DNA of 38,533 bases from Caryophanales bacterium UBA2253 (lineage in GTDB: Bacteria; Bacillota_I; Bacilli_A; ML615J-28; CAG-698). The translations under genes were made by a program, and so were the position numbers. The stretch is taken from contig DDXT01000021.1 in the NCBI GenBank assembly GCA_002347755.1, positions 1 to 38,533 on the forward strand. Direction: 5' to 3'. How positions within the stretch are numbered: position 1 is the stretch's first letter; each line of letters opens with the position of its first letter. The notes under the pieces were generated by a model, which made no database searches, was not told the DNA's origin, and saw only the letters and a list, made by a program, of their open reading frames with translations. Positions 7,537 to 16,817 of this stretch are shown here, in pieces.

Positions 7537-10341
7537 TTATTGAGCGGGGCTTGAGGAATTTCTTGGGTTCGGCGCTGCTGTAGTAAAATCGGTTGCATTT
7601 TCGTTTGTATCGGTTAATGTTGCCCGAACGATTGCTAAAGTGTTGCTTGGGGCTGGAGCAGGTCCTTGACCTTCAAATAATGAAGCCGTTGAATTTGCTC
7701 CAACAAAATCCACAACGTTTGCGCTGTCTGGGTTTAGAGGTATGACACTTGAATTACACAAAGCAATCTTGAATCCATCCGCTCCCATGGTAATTGGAAG
7801 AGCAGCATTAATGGCATCATATGCTGGAAGATCAACTGTTCCCCCTGCTCCGTCGGCACATTTGATCAAATAGAAACTATGAGCCGCAATACTTCCGGAT
7901 AGATTAACGGAAACACCATAGGTTTCTACGGTTTGATCTTTAAATAAACCTGTTTTTGAGGCATAGAATACAACCCAACCAGTTAAATCAATTGCTGCAT
8001 CCGTTGTATTATATAACTCAATAAAGTCACTCTTTAGGGTGGCTCCAGAGTTTCCGCCGCCACCGTAGGCTTGGCTAATAATGACAGGAGCGGACGCCGC
8101 AACAACCACAGCTTTGGCAGTGACATTGATGTCCCAAGTTGCACTTGGCGTGCCGGCGACGTTTCCGTCAAGGAAGCAATTAACGGTGATTTTTACGGTC
8201 TTGTCAGTTACCGGAGCGGTGAAAACTCCGGTTGCGGATATGGCAGTCAGATCATCGGTTGTCCAGGTGTACTTGACTCCTGGAATGGTAATCTTGGCGG
8301 TATCGGTGATAAAGCTAAGGTTTCCGGATACTTCATCGCCTTCTTTGACGATGGCTTCAATTTCAGCCGCAGCGATCGCCAATTTTTCAGCTTCGGAAAG
8401 AATGGCAGGAACTTCCACATCGCCTTCGCGATCCAGGAATCCCAAACGCCATCCCGAGGAAATGCTGTAATCATAGACAACGGCGGTGACTTTGACTTTG
8501 GTTCCCGCGAGAGCTTCGAGTCCGTCAATGTCCATTGACTTGTAATAAACCAAAATCTTCGGTGCTCCGGCTTCCATGGACTCGGCCAAATATACGTCAT
8601 TGTATTCCCCTTGAAGGGTAATGTACAAATCGAATTTAACCAGTTTTCCGTAGAGTGTTTCGGCCGGAACCGCGGTTAGATAGTTGGCGGCGGTGATGGT
8701 GAAATCAAAATCAGAAATGAGAGCGTCAACGGCGGTTATTGGACAATCATGAGTCAATTCATCCAATTTGACGACTTTGTAGTTGCCGCTGATCTGACGA
8801 GTGTATTGTTTGTTGGTATTGGTATAAACGGTAGCTTTTCCGATGATTTGAACGGAATCGCCAACGGCTAGCGAGTCAACCGATACTTTATGTCTTACAT
8901 AAATGATGGCTTCGCTGTCGGCTACATAATAGTATCCGTCAACATCGGTTCCGATGATGATTCCTTCAAACATGACGAAATCAAGCGAATTGCCGAGTTG
9001 AGCCGCCGCATCCATGGCGGTGATGACTTGCGCAATGGTCTGTTTTGCGACCGCTTTGGCGGTAACGTGCAGATCAATGGTCTCGCTTACCTCGCCCGAA
9101 GTGACGGTCGCGGTCAAAACGACGGCGGTGTCAGCCAAAGGCATGGTGAAGGTTCCGTCATTGGCGATGACCGCCGGGGTGTTCGAAACCCAAGTGACGG
9201 TTGCGCCCGCGTCAGCGGTTGCCAGCAAGTTCAGATTGAAAGCATACGATTTGCCTTCGTATTTGGTAGTCAGTTCGGCTTGGCTGTTGTCGACGATTTC
9301 CTGATCGGTTGCGACCGGAGCTTCAGCGTCAACGACGGTTCCTTTAACTCCCAAAAATCTCCAAACCAGGTTTCCGGAATGGAAATCATGGGCGATGACG
9401 ACCATGCTGACATATTGTCCGACTTTCGCCAACAATTCTGCTTTTACTTCGGCGTTGGAACTGTTGTAAATATATAACGAAGCGTTATTGACGGTGTCTT
9501 TGATCGAATAATCGGAAATGGTGTTCGGGTCATTGGCGATGACCATTCCGGTGATGGTGTACATCTCCGCGAAATTGACCCGGTCATCTTTGGATTTGGC
9601 GATCAGGGTCGGGATTTCGGCAGCCGGTGCGACAGAATAATCAAATCCCGCGACTGGAGCATCGGTTATCTTGGTGACAACCGGGCTGACGATTTCCGGA
9701 GTCGAGTAATAAATGCTCAGCGTTCCCGAAACTTTGACGACCGCGCCCGGAACCACGAAAGCTTCCGGAACGGCGTCGGTATAAACATAGATTCCCGCAG
9801 TCTCATCCTGGACATAGAATCCGGCGCTGATGACATAGGTGACCGTTCCCTCAACAAGGGCCAGCGTATCCGCTGCTGCGGCTTGAACCGTAACGATGTC
9901 CATGACGATTTCAGCAACTTTTTCTCCCGGGGCAACCGATAAGTCCCAGGTTCTGGTCGCAGATTTCCCATTGTAAGTGACGGTTGCTTTCAAAACGGCT
10001 TCGCCCCAGGCATTTGTTTGAACTCCTTGGGCATTTTCCGTATATTCGGTCCGCGTGATGACGACGGTGGTCACGTCTCCGACGGTCTCGATCGCTGCCG
10101 ATCCGTCCGTACATTCAACTTCCCAAGTGATTGGGAGATCATGTTGGATGGTAGTGGCCCGAACGGTGAAAGATAGTTTGACGTTAGTCAGATTCCCGAC
10201 CGCGATGGAAGCCAGGGCTTCCTGAACTTTTTGGGCGTCAAGGTCAACTTCTTCCTTATTGCAAGCGGCTAATGATAAACCCAATAATAATGCAAAAATC
10301 AAAGTCATGAGTTTTCGCACATTATTCTTGATAAAAGTCAT
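7537..10341 (-). CDS. Large surface lipoprotein with Ig-like, OB-fold and lamin-tail domains
   Basis: A 934-residue lipoprotein: signal peptide with lipobox LSLAAC (Cys27). Visible modules are an Ig-like domain (about 35-140), an OB-like domain of the type found in secreted nucleases (about 155-225, GTVTYV, GFYVQDETAGIYVYT), further OB-like segments at about 255-335, 450-525 and 560-640, Ig-like domains at about 350-430 and 660-745 ending in VTAKA, and a lamin-tail domain at about 752-930 (VIISQAYGGGGNSG, DFIELYN, DLTGWVV). OB and lamin-tail modules commonly accompany extracellular nucleases, but I see no catalytic domain here. It is the last gene of the operon, 35 bp after the thermonuclease lipoprotein. 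A role in binding extracellular nucleic acid is inferred. Confidence 0.85.
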   Translation of the reverse strand: MTFIKNNVRKLMTLIFALLLGLSLAACNKEEVDLDAQKVQEALASIAVGNLTNVKLSFTVRATTIQHDLPITWEVECTDGSAAIETVGDVTTVVITRTEYTENAQGVQTNAWGEAVLKATVTYNGKSATRTWDLSVAPGEKVAEIVMDIVTVQAAAADTLALVEGTVTYVISAGFYVQDETAGIYVYTDAVPEAFVVPGAVVKVSGTLSIYYSTPEIVSPVVTKITDAPVAGFDYSVAPAAEIPTLIAKSKDDRVNFAEMYTITGMVIANDPNTISDYSIKDTVNNASLYIYNSSNAEVKAELLAKVGQYVSMVVIAHDFHSGNLVWRFLGVKGTVVDAEAPVATDQEIVDNSQAELTTKYEGKSYAFNLNLLATADAGATVTWVSNTPAVIANDGTFTMPLADTAVVLTATVTSGEVSETIDLHVTAKAVAKQTIAQVITAMDAAAQLGNSLDFVMFEGIIIGTDVDGYYYVADSEAIIYVRHKVSVDSLAVGDSVQIIGKATVYTNTNKQYTRQISGNYKVVKLDELTHDCPITAVDALISDFDFTITAANYLTAVPAETLYGKLVKFDLYITLQGEYNDVYLAESMEAGAPKILVYYKSMDIDGLEALAGTKVKVTAVVYDYSISSGWRLGFLDREGDVEVPAILSEAEKLAIAAAEIEAIVKEGDEVSGNLSFITDTAKITIPGVKYTWTTDDLTAISATGVFTAPVTDKTVKITVNCFLDGNVAGTPSATWDINVTAKAVVVAASAPVIISQAYGGGGNSGATLKSDFIELYNTTDAAIDLTGWVVFYASKTGLFKDQTVETYGVSVNLSGSIAAHSFYLIKCADGAGGTVDLPAYDAINAALPITMGADGFKIALCNSSVIPLNPDSANVVDFVGANSTASLFEGQGPAPAPSNTLAIVRATLTDTNENATDFTTAAPNPRNSSSPAQ

Positions 10342-10376
10342 AAATCTGTTTCCCTCCTATTTTTTTGTTTTTATGG

Positions 10377-11687
10377 TTATTGATTGGCACTCAGAACGAA
10401 ATCGTTCATTGTTTCGGCGGTTAAATTGCCGAGTTTGACTTGGTAAAAGACCGCGTTGTTTTCGTAGGCGTTGACGTACTTGCTGACTCCGCCGATGACA
10501 TCGTATTTCGACCCGACTATCGGGAAGCTTTGAGGAATGGCCGGCGATACGTCCGCGTCAATGCGGATCATCAGTTCGGCTCCGTTTTTCATGGTTCCGT
10601 AAACCGTGAAGGCTCCGGAGTCGTTTTCGCCGGACACGTCCGTCACCAGAAATTCCGACACCCGGACCACAAAGCCCTCATAGGCTTGAAGATTGGTGAC
10701 GCTTTCCGGAACATCGGTAATGGTGTAATCGCTGGTCGTCTGAATCGTTCTCAGGTTTTTGGGGCTGACCAGTTGGGCGCCGTACGTTTCATCGTCCGAA
10801 GCCTGACATTCGAGCGAAATGACATAACCCGGTTTGTAATTTCCGAGGCCGCTCACAAAAGAGTGGTAAAGGAAGATGGCTGATTTCGCGGTTATTCCTG
10901 TGTCCTCGTTGAGTGTCGGTTCCAAATCCTCAACAAAGAGACTGTCGCCGATCATTCGAACAACCCGAACGGTCATTTTCAGACGCGTTCCGGTTGAATA
11001 GCTGGAATAGTTGTTTCGCAGTTCCGCGATCGTGATTTCCATGATGGTCGTGGAATAACTGTAATCGGGATCGATTTGTCCAAAGACGCGAAGGTTGGTT
11101 GCGTAGGCTTCCAGGAAAGCGCTTTGGAAAGTGGTTCCGTATTTGGTTCCGGGATCGCCGGTAAAATACGAGAAACACTGTTCAATGATTTCCAGGTTCA
11201 ACAGTCTTAGATCGGCGGTCGCGCTCGGACGATACCAAACGTAACCGAGGTAACGTCCGCCGGTGCTGTCAAGCTCCGCGGCCTGGTTGATGTTTTCGGA
11301 TTCAATGATGATTTCCGTGGCGTTCATCAGTTTGATTTTAGTATAAGAACTGGCTTTTTTCCCCCAAGCAGCGATCGTTCCGGTCGATTCGGGAGTATTG
11401 ATTCCCAAAAACCGGATCTTGACGGTTTCCCCGTCCGCGTTAAGGAAATGGGCGGTATCGCCGTCCACGACCCGAAGCAACGTGACCGCTTCGATCCCTT
11501 GGGTCAGAAAGTCTTTCGAAGCATAATTTTCGGTCAGTTTCAGTCCGTCGGTATACTTGGTCGTTAAATCGTCGACGGTAATGATGGGATCATCATCGAT
11601 CGGTTCTTTTTCGCAGGCAACAAAAGCAACCCCGAGTCCCAACAAAAACAAGACCAAAACTAATTTTCTGAAAATATTCTTATTCAT
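10377..11687 (-). CDS. Thermonuclease (SNase)-family lipoprotein with C-terminal OB-like domains
   Basis: Secreted lipoprotein (lipobox VAFVAC, Cys25) with a staphylococcal-nuclease domain at about 62-205. It shows VDGDT (74-78), IRFLGINTPES with Arg92 and Glu100 matching SNase Arg35 and Glu43, and GGRYLGYVW with Arg145 matching Arg87. The usual Asp40 of the DTPE motif is Asn97. This family cuts DNA and RNA with calcium, so the protein probably degrades nucleic acid at the cell surface. Two OB-like domains seem to follow (about 215-320 and 330-430). It lies between the substrate-binding lipoprotein (33 bp) and the OB/lamin-tail protein (35 bp), apparently co-transcribed with the importer. Confidence 0.88.
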   Translation of the reverse strand: MNKNIFRKLVLVLFLLGLGVAFVACEKEPIDDDPIITVDDLTTKYTDGLKLTENYASKDFLTQGIEAVTLLRVVDGDTAHFLNADGETVKIRFLGINTPESTGTIAAWGKKASSYTKIKLMNATEIIIESENINQAAELDSTGGRYLGYVWYRPSATADLRLLNLEIIEQCFSYFTGDPGTKYGTTFQSAFLEAYATNLRVFGQIDPDYSYSTTIMEITIAELRNNYSSYSTGTRLKMTVRVVRMIGDSLFVEDLEPTLNEDTGITAKSAIFLYHSFVSGLGNYKPGYVISLECQASDDETYGAQLVSPKNLRTIQTTSDYTITDVPESVTNLQAYEGFVVRVSEFLVTDVSGENDSGAFTVYGTMKNGAELMIRIDADVSPAIPQSFPIVGSKYDVIGGVSKYVNAYENNAVFYQVKLGNLTAETMNDFVLSANQ

Positions 11688-11720
11688 AAATCACCTTTTT
11701 TGGAAAACCGAACAATTTGT

Positions 11721-13220
11721 TTATTCAACGAACGGCTTCAGAGTATTGTAAGCTTGAGTGATCCGGTTTTGGATGTTTTCATTGTTGACAATGATGGCAT
11801 CAAAGATGGCTCCGGCTTCGCTGCGGATCTCGGCTGAGCCGACGAAAGCATCGTCAACGAAGAAAATGTATTCTTTTTCGATATAATCATTCAAAGCAAC
11901 GTTGGCTGCTTTGGAGAAGTCTTTTTTGTCATCGGTCGGATTAGTCAGATATTCCGCGTAAGCCGCCGAAGCATAAGCTGATTCGCGAACCGGCAGATAG
12001 CCTCCGGTAGCCATGGCGAACTGAGCGGTTTTCGCTGGCTCCATCAAGAATTTGAGGAATAGCCAAGCGGCCAGTTTTTCTTCATCGGTGTTCTGATTGA
12101 TCATTCCAATGTTGGTCCCTTGTTGAATGACAAACTTCTTGTCAGCAGTATAGTAAGGGATCGGGGAAACGCCAAGTTCATAATCATATTGCGAGGTTGT
12201 ATCGGCATTGTAGCCGACGCCCGCCGTTGATCCGACGGTCATGACGCATTTGATTTGCTTGACGGCATCGCTGCAATAATCCAATCCGAAGGTGGCGGCG
12301 TTTCCGAATACTCCCGCGTCGGTCAAACCTTTGAAATAATTCAGGGCGGCAATGGTTTCCGCATTGTTGAAACGAACATATCCGTGTTCAACGTCGACTC
12401 TTTCGGTATAAGCGGCACCAAACTGACGAATCAGGGTGATAAAGGCGTTGTCGCTGGAATCATATCCGAACGGAACGAAATCATTTGGAAGCTCCGGATT
12501 GTCATTGATAAAATCCGAAACTTTCAGATAGGTTGTAACTCGGGTGATCGGATCGATTGATTCAACGAAGATGTCGTCTGCTTCTCCTGCGGCGACTCTG
12601 GTCAGAATGTCGGCTCCGACGGTGTTGATTTCGGCCCATGTTTCAGGAATTTGGTCTTCCCAAGCCGCCCCGTAAAGGCCCTCAAAGAAGGTTCGGTTAT
12701 AAATAAGAACTTCGGTTGATTTGTTAAAAGGCAATCCGTACAGGTCTTCTGGGTAAACAGCGTTGAATCCGCGGTTTTCCTTCAGGTAAGAATCTAGGAA
12801 ATCACCTAATTCCGCTTCGGTATAACCGACTTCTTCGTCATCGATGAAGTATTGCAGATCGACCAAAGCGCCGGCTGAATAATATTCGGCGAAATGGTCC
12901 GGGTATCCGATGACCAAGTCCGGGGCATTCTCGGAGTTGATGTCCATCATGGTGGTCGAGCGAATCAGATCATAAGATCCTGACAGGGCTTCAACTTCAA
13001 TGGTTATTCTTGGATATAGTGTCTTGAATTCCGCGACTAGGTCGGTCAGAGCGGTGGAAATAACACCGGAACGGACAACGAAAGTCAGCGTGATGTCCTG
13101 ATCGGCAATATCGGCTTCCGTCAAGACATTGTAGCCTTCCGGCTCTCTTTTGTTCTCAGCGCATCCTGCCAGCAGAAATGCACTGAAGAGAAATACTAGC
13201 AAAAATAAACTTTTTCTCAT
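11721..13220 (-). CDS. ABC transporter extracellular solute-binding lipoprotein (CUT1/family 1)
   Basis: A 499-residue lipoprotein with lipobox LLAGC (Cys20), followed by a family-1 solute-binding fold as in MalE/UgpB proteins: DITLTFVVRSG, NAPDLVIGYPDHFAEY, LYGLPFNKSTEVLIYN, and late GTNIGMINQNTDEEKLAAWLFLKFL. Known members bind sugars, glycerol-3-phosphate derivatives and related solutes. The true ligand cannot be read from the sequence. Genes for two cognate permeases lie upstream and a nuclease lipoprotein downstream, so a nucleoside, deoxyribose or nucleotide-derived ligand is possible but inferred. Confidence 0.92.
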   Translation of the reverse strand: MRKSLFLLVFLFSAFLLAGCAENKREPEGYNVLTEADIADQDITLTFVVRSGVISTALTDLVAEFKTLYPRITIEVEALSGSYDLIRSTTMMDINSENAPDLVIGYPDHFAEYYSAGALVDLQYFIDDEEVGYTEAELGDFLDSYLKENRGFNAVYPEDLYGLPFNKSTEVLIYNRTFFEGLYGAAWEDQIPETWAEINTVGADILTRVAAGEADDIFVESIDPITRVTTYLKVSDFINDNPELPNDFVPFGYDSSDNAFITLIRQFGAAYTERVDVEHGYVRFNNAETIAALNYFKGLTDAGVFGNAATFGLDYCSDAVKQIKCVMTVGSTAGVGYNADTTSQYDYELGVSPIPYYTADKKFVIQQGTNIGMINQNTDEEKLAAWLFLKFLMEPAKTAQFAMATGGYLPVRESAYASAAYAEYLTNPTDDKKDFSKAANVALNDYIEKEYIFFVDDAFVGSAEIRSEAGAIFDAIIVNNENIQNRITQAYNTLKPFVE

Positions 13221-13269
13221 TTCTTTTTCCTTTCCCTTTTTATATAACTAAGCTTTAGCTTTTGTTACC

Positions 13270-14259
13270 CTAACCTTTGATTCCGCTGCGGGAAACGCCC
13301 CGCATGATGTATTTTTTGAAGATGAAGAAGACTGCGAGCAAGGGGATGGTCACCAAGGTTGATGCCGCCATTTGCATGTTCAGAATGGAATTCGGTCCCG
13401 TCGATTCGACGGCGCCGGCCAATCCGACGATCAACCCGTTGCTGACGAGCAGCTGGTTGCGATTTTCAGCGTTGGTCACGAAAGACGGCCAAATGTAGGC
13501 ATCCCAAGTGCCGATCATGCTCAAAATGACGATGGTCGTGATGGTCGATCGCGCCATCGGGATCATGACTCTGAGCAAGTATTTGAAATCGGTCGTTCCG
13601 TCAACTTTCGCCGCCAGATACAATTCATTCGGGATCTGTCTGAAAGTCTGCCTCAGAAAGAACGTGTAGAATACGCTGGTGATGAAAGGCAAGATCAAGG
13701 CTAAATAATTTTGAAGGTGGTCGTCGCTGCGGATCCAGCCTAGTTTGGCGATGGTCATGTAATTGGTGATGACGAATACTTCGCCTGGGATCATCATGGT
13801 CATGAGCAAAACCGAGAACAAAAATTCGCGGCCTTTGAAATTAAGTCTCGAGAAGGCAAACGCCGCCAAAATGGTGGTCGTTACCATGAAAATGGTGGTG
13901 AAGAAGCCCACGACGATGGTGTTCAGAAACATCCATCCGAACGGCATCGGCTGGAAAGTCCATTCGCCGCCCACCCCGCTGGTATTGACGATGCCGGTAA
14001 ACAGTTTTCCGTAATTTCCCCAAGCCCAGTCCCACGGCCAGGCGATCTGGCCGGTATTGCCGTTAAGCGGAAGCAGGGTTAGGTTCGGAGAGGTGATTTC
14101 CCAAGTCTGCTTGACGGAACTGACGAGCATCCAATAAAACGGAATGATGATGAACAGAGCCATGGCAATTAGGAATGCATATTGGAATCCGTAGCTGATG
14201 GCCCGCTTGATCTTGAAAACCCGAAGCTGTTCTTTGTCTAAATATAATTCTTTATCCAT
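13270..14259 (-). CDS. ABC transporter permease, MalG/UgpE type
   Basis: Inner-membrane permease of a CUT1 importer, 329 residues from the chosen start. It has about six hydrophobic segments and the cytoplasmic EAA-loop sequence KVDGTTDFKYLLRVMIPMARS that contacts the ATPase. I place the start at 14259 because AGGAGGGG sits just before that ATG; a longer frame to 14283 would overlap the preceding permease gene. The gap to the upstream permease gene is 10 bp, implying translation coupling. Confidence 0.94.
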   Translation of the reverse strand: MDKELYLDKEQLRVFKIKRAISYGFQYAFLIAMALFIIIPFYWMLVSSVKQTWEITSPNLTLLPLNGNTGQIAWPWDWAWGNYGKLFTGIVNTSGVGGEWTFQPMPFGWMFLNTIVVGFFTTIFMVTTTILAAFAFSRLNFKGREFLFSVLLMTMMIPGEVFVITNYMTIAKLGWIRSDDHLQNYLALILPFITSVFYTFFLRQTFRQIPNELYLAAKVDGTTDFKYLLRVMIPMARSTITTIVILSMIGTWDAYIWPSFVTNAENRNQLLVSNGLIVGLAGAVESTGPNSILNMQMAASTLVTIPLLAVFFIFKKYIMRGVSRSGIKG

Positions 14260-14269
14260 TGTTCCCCTC

Positions 14270-15205
14270 CTAATAGTACACACGTTTTTTGCTCACCTGA
14301 AGCTGAGCAACCGTGATGATCAGGATGATGATGAACAAGATGAGGGATCCGGCGGCACCGACGCCGTAAGGCGTCCCGCTTTGCCACATTTTATCGTAAA
14401 TGTATCCAACGATGGTAATCATCATTTTTTCGTTTCCGGCCGGTCCGTAGGCTCCGGTTCCGAAAATGGCGATGACGCTGGAATAAGCTTTGAAGGCACC
14501 GATGAACGAGGTGATGGTGATGTACAGGATCATCGGAGAAAGCAAAGGAACGGTAATCCTTCGGAAGACCCGCCATCTCGGCGCGGCATCGACCTGAGCC
14601 GCTTGGTAATATTGCTTGTCGATGCTTTGCATTCCGGAAAGAAAGACGATAATCTTGAAGGCCAGCCCGTTCCAAACGGTATAAACCATCAAAACGAACA
14701 TCGCCCGCCACCAAGTCGCGCCCTGGTTGATCCAGGACAGTCCCTGCGTGCCAAACAATTTATTGATCAATCCGTATTCAATGTGAAAGACCGAACCAAA
14801 AACCAATCCCAAGGCGATGGTATTGGTAACATAGGGCAGAAAGAAGACGGTTTGGAAGAATCCCTGCATTTTTTTGGTGGAATTCAGTCCGACCGCGATC
14901 GCCAAAGCCAGGATGACCGTGACCGGAACGGAAATGAAGACCATGACGCTGGTATTTTTCAGAGCCGTCCAAAAGTCGGCTTCGTTGAAGACCTGAACAA
15001 AGTTTTTAAATCCGATCCCGTTGTAGGTCCCGCCGCCCAGAATGCGGGCATACAAGTGGCTTTGCATCCCTCCGAAAGAATAATCTTCCAGGAAGGCCAT
15101 GATGAGAGAATTAATGATCGGCCAGAATGTGAACACCGACATCATCAATAACATCGGTGCCAGACATAAGGCCGCCTTCCATCCGTCCCGCTTGTATTCG
15201 AGCAT
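14270..15205 (-). CDS. ABC transporter permease, MalF/UgpA type
   Basis: Membrane permease of 311 residues with about six TM segments and an EAA-like loop QVDAAPRWRVFRRITVPLLSP. It pairs with the downstream MalG-type permease. Its ATG overlaps the ATPase stop codon by one base (TAATG), and GAGAGG precedes it. Confidence 0.94.
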   Translation of the reverse strand: MLEYKRDGWKAALCLAPMLLMMSVFTFWPIINSLIMAFLEDYSFGGMQSHLYARILGGGTYNGIGFKNFVQVFNEADFWTALKNTSVMVFISVPVTVILALAIAVGLNSTKKMQGFFQTVFFLPYVTNTIALGLVFGSVFHIEYGLINKLFGTQGLSWINQGATWWRAMFVLMVYTVWNGLAFKIIVFLSGMQSIDKQYYQAAQVDAAPRWRVFRRITVPLLSPMILYITITSFIGAFKAYSSVIAIFGTGAYGPAGNEKMMITIVGYIYDKMWQSGTPYGVGAAGSLILFIIILIITVAQLQVSKKRVYY

Positions 15206-16323
15206 TATTTGTACCTCTCGCCGGTAAGTTTATCGAAAACAAAGATTTTCGTATAAGTAAAGCTGATCTGTTGGTCGACGGCGAGGTCTTTGACGCTTGG
15301 AACGATGGCGCGGATCGAAGTTTCGGTGCCGACGATCTTGCAAATGATCATCGTGTCTCGGCCGATGTGTTCGATCAAATCGATTTGGGTTTTCAGTTTT
15401 CCGTTAAGCGATATCTTCAAATACTCCGGACGAAGACCGATGAAGACGTCTTTGTCCGCGATCTCGTAACCCTTTTCCAAAACGATTCCGTCTTCCAGAA
15501 TCAACTGCCCGGCGTTGATTTTGGCCGGGATGAGGTTGATCGGGGGGTTCCCGAGGAATTTCGCCACGAACATGTTGACCGGTTCGTCGTAGACCGCTTG
15601 CGGATGGCTCATCTGCTGGCGGATTCCTTCATTCATGACCACGATCTCGTCGGAGATGCTCATGGCTTCTTCCTGATCATGGGTCACAAAAATGGTGGTG
15701 ATTTTGGTTTCTCGTTGGATCCGCTTGATTTCTTCGCGGGTCTGAAGTCTCAGCCGGGCATCAAGGTTGGAAAGCGGTTCGTCAAGCAGAAGGACCCGCG
15801 GCTTTTTGACCAAAGCCCGGGCAATGGCCACGCGTTGCTGCTGACCTCCCGACAATTGGCTTGGTTTCCGATCCATCAAGTCGCCGATATGCACCAATTC
15901 GGCCATTTCTTGGGCTAATTTAGCCGCTTCGTCTTTTTCAACTTTTAAGTTTTCCAACGGAAACATGATGTTCTGGCGGACCGTCATATGCGGATAAAGG
16001 GCATAATTCTGGAAGACCAGACCGATTCCCCGTTTCTCCGGGGGCATGTTGGTGACGTCGTCGTCACCGAAAAATATCAATCCCGCGGTTGGCTTGTGCA
16101 ACCCGGCGATCATGTAAAGGGTGGTTGATTTTCCGCAGCCCGACGGTCCCAAAAGACCAATCAGCTTCCCGGCGGGGATCACAACGGAGAAGTCGTTGAC
16201 GGCGATGGTTTTCTTGCCGTTCTTCTCGGGGAATTCTTTGGATAGGTTCTGAAGGCGGACATCAACGCTTTGATGAACCGTCTTGATCGGATTGTTTGAA
16301 ATGACATTGCTCGCTTTTTCCAT
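15205..16323 (-). CDS. ABC transporter ATP-binding protein, MsmX/UgpC/MalK type
   Basis: Powers the CUT1 importer. The 372-residue protein has Walker A GPSGCGKST (59-67), signature LSGGQQQ (157-163), Walker B LLLDEP (178-183) and the switch histidine in VTHDQEEA, followed by a MalK-type C-terminal regulatory domain (about 240-372). I chose the ATG at 16323 because AAAGGAG precedes it; the frame is open 37 codons further upstream without a ribosome site. It is the first gene of the operon, which is unusual: in Bacillota CUT1 loci the binding protein usually comes first and the MsmX-type ATPase is often unlinked. Confidence 0.95.
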   Translation of the reverse strand: MEKASNVISNNPIKTVHQSVDVRLQNLSKEFPEKNGKKTIAVNDFSVVIPAGKLIGLLGPSGCGKSTTLYMIAGLHKPTAGLIFFGDDDVTNMPPEKRGIGLVFQNYALYPHMTVRQNIMFPLENLKVEKDEAAKLAQEMAELVHIGDLMDRKPSQLSGGQQQRVAIARALVKKPRVLLLDEPLSNLDARLRLQTREEIKRIQRETKITTIFVTHDQEEAMSISDEIVVMNEGIRQQMSHPQAVYDEPVNMFVAKFLGNPPINLIPAKINAGQLILEDGIVLEKGYEIADKDVFIGLRPEYLKISLNGKLKTQIDLIEHIGRDTMIICKIVGTETSIRAIVPSVKDLAVDQQISFTYTKIFVFDKLTGERYK

Positions 16324-16358
16324 TTGCGACTCCTTTTTTAATATGTGCTTACTTGAAC

Positions 16359-16387
16359 ATTTTATCACGAAGGGGACATAAAGTAAA
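16359..16387 (-). promoter_or_regulatory. Promoter of the ABC importer/nuclease operon
   Basis: Minus strand TTTACT (16387-16382), 17-base spacer, TAAAAT (16364-16359), about 35 bases ahead of the ATPase start. The remaining bases up to 16495 show no gene or recognisable operator. Confidence 0.6.
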
Positions 16388-16495
16388 ACAGTATTTGATA
16401 AAAAGACGGAATTTTGTCGGTAAATGCCGGACATGGTTTGAAAATTTTGAAATCAAATAATTTAATGAGACCTAAGTTTTTTGCTTCCCGCGCAT

Positions 16496-16522
16496 AAAAA
16501 AAGAACCTTTTCCCGGTTCTTT
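16496..16522 (-). terminator. Intrinsic terminator after the recR-linked small membrane gene
   Basis: Minus strand AAAGAACC-GGGAAAA-GGTTCTTT forms an 8-bp stem followed by T residues. It ends the dnaX-ybaB-recR unit. Confidence 0.8.
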
Positions 16523-16529
16523 AAACGGC

Positions 16530-16781
16530 TTATGCTCTTCCGAAAAAATACCAAACGGCAATGACAATTCCGAAAAGTATCACAACAAACAAAAATAATT
16601 TAAAATGTTTCAGCCATCGGATAAGTCCGATCAAAATCAAAATGGCCGCGAAAAGAATGATCAGGGCCAAAACCGTGTCGCCGGTATTTTGCAAAAAAGT
16701 GATAATTTTGTTAACGATCGGATCAAGATAAGTGCTTAATATTCCGTCTATTTTAGTGAATAGATCCTTGATTACCTGCAT
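16530..16781 (-). CDS. Small two-TM membrane protein of unknown function
   Basis: An 83-residue protein with an amphipathic N-terminal half and two hydrophobic segments (about 36-54 and 60-79). GAGGAG precedes the ATG. It follows recR by 36 bp and ends at a terminator, so it is probably the last gene of the dnaX unit. In B. subtilis this slot holds yaaL and bofA; I see no convincing similarity to either. No function assigned. Confidence 0.75.
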   Translation of the reverse strand: MQVIKDLFTKIDGILSTYLDPIVNKIITFLQNTGDTVLALIILFAAILILIGLIRWLKHFKLFLFVVILFGIVIAVWYFFGRA

Positions 16782-16817
16782 ATTTCTTCTCCTCTTTCTC
16801 GAAGTTGATTCATTATA

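Noticed and set aside
16324..16434. N-terminal extension of the ABC ATPase
   Set aside because: The open frame continues upstream but crosses the promoter and lacks a ribosome site; the ATG at 16323 has AAAGGAG and matches the family length.
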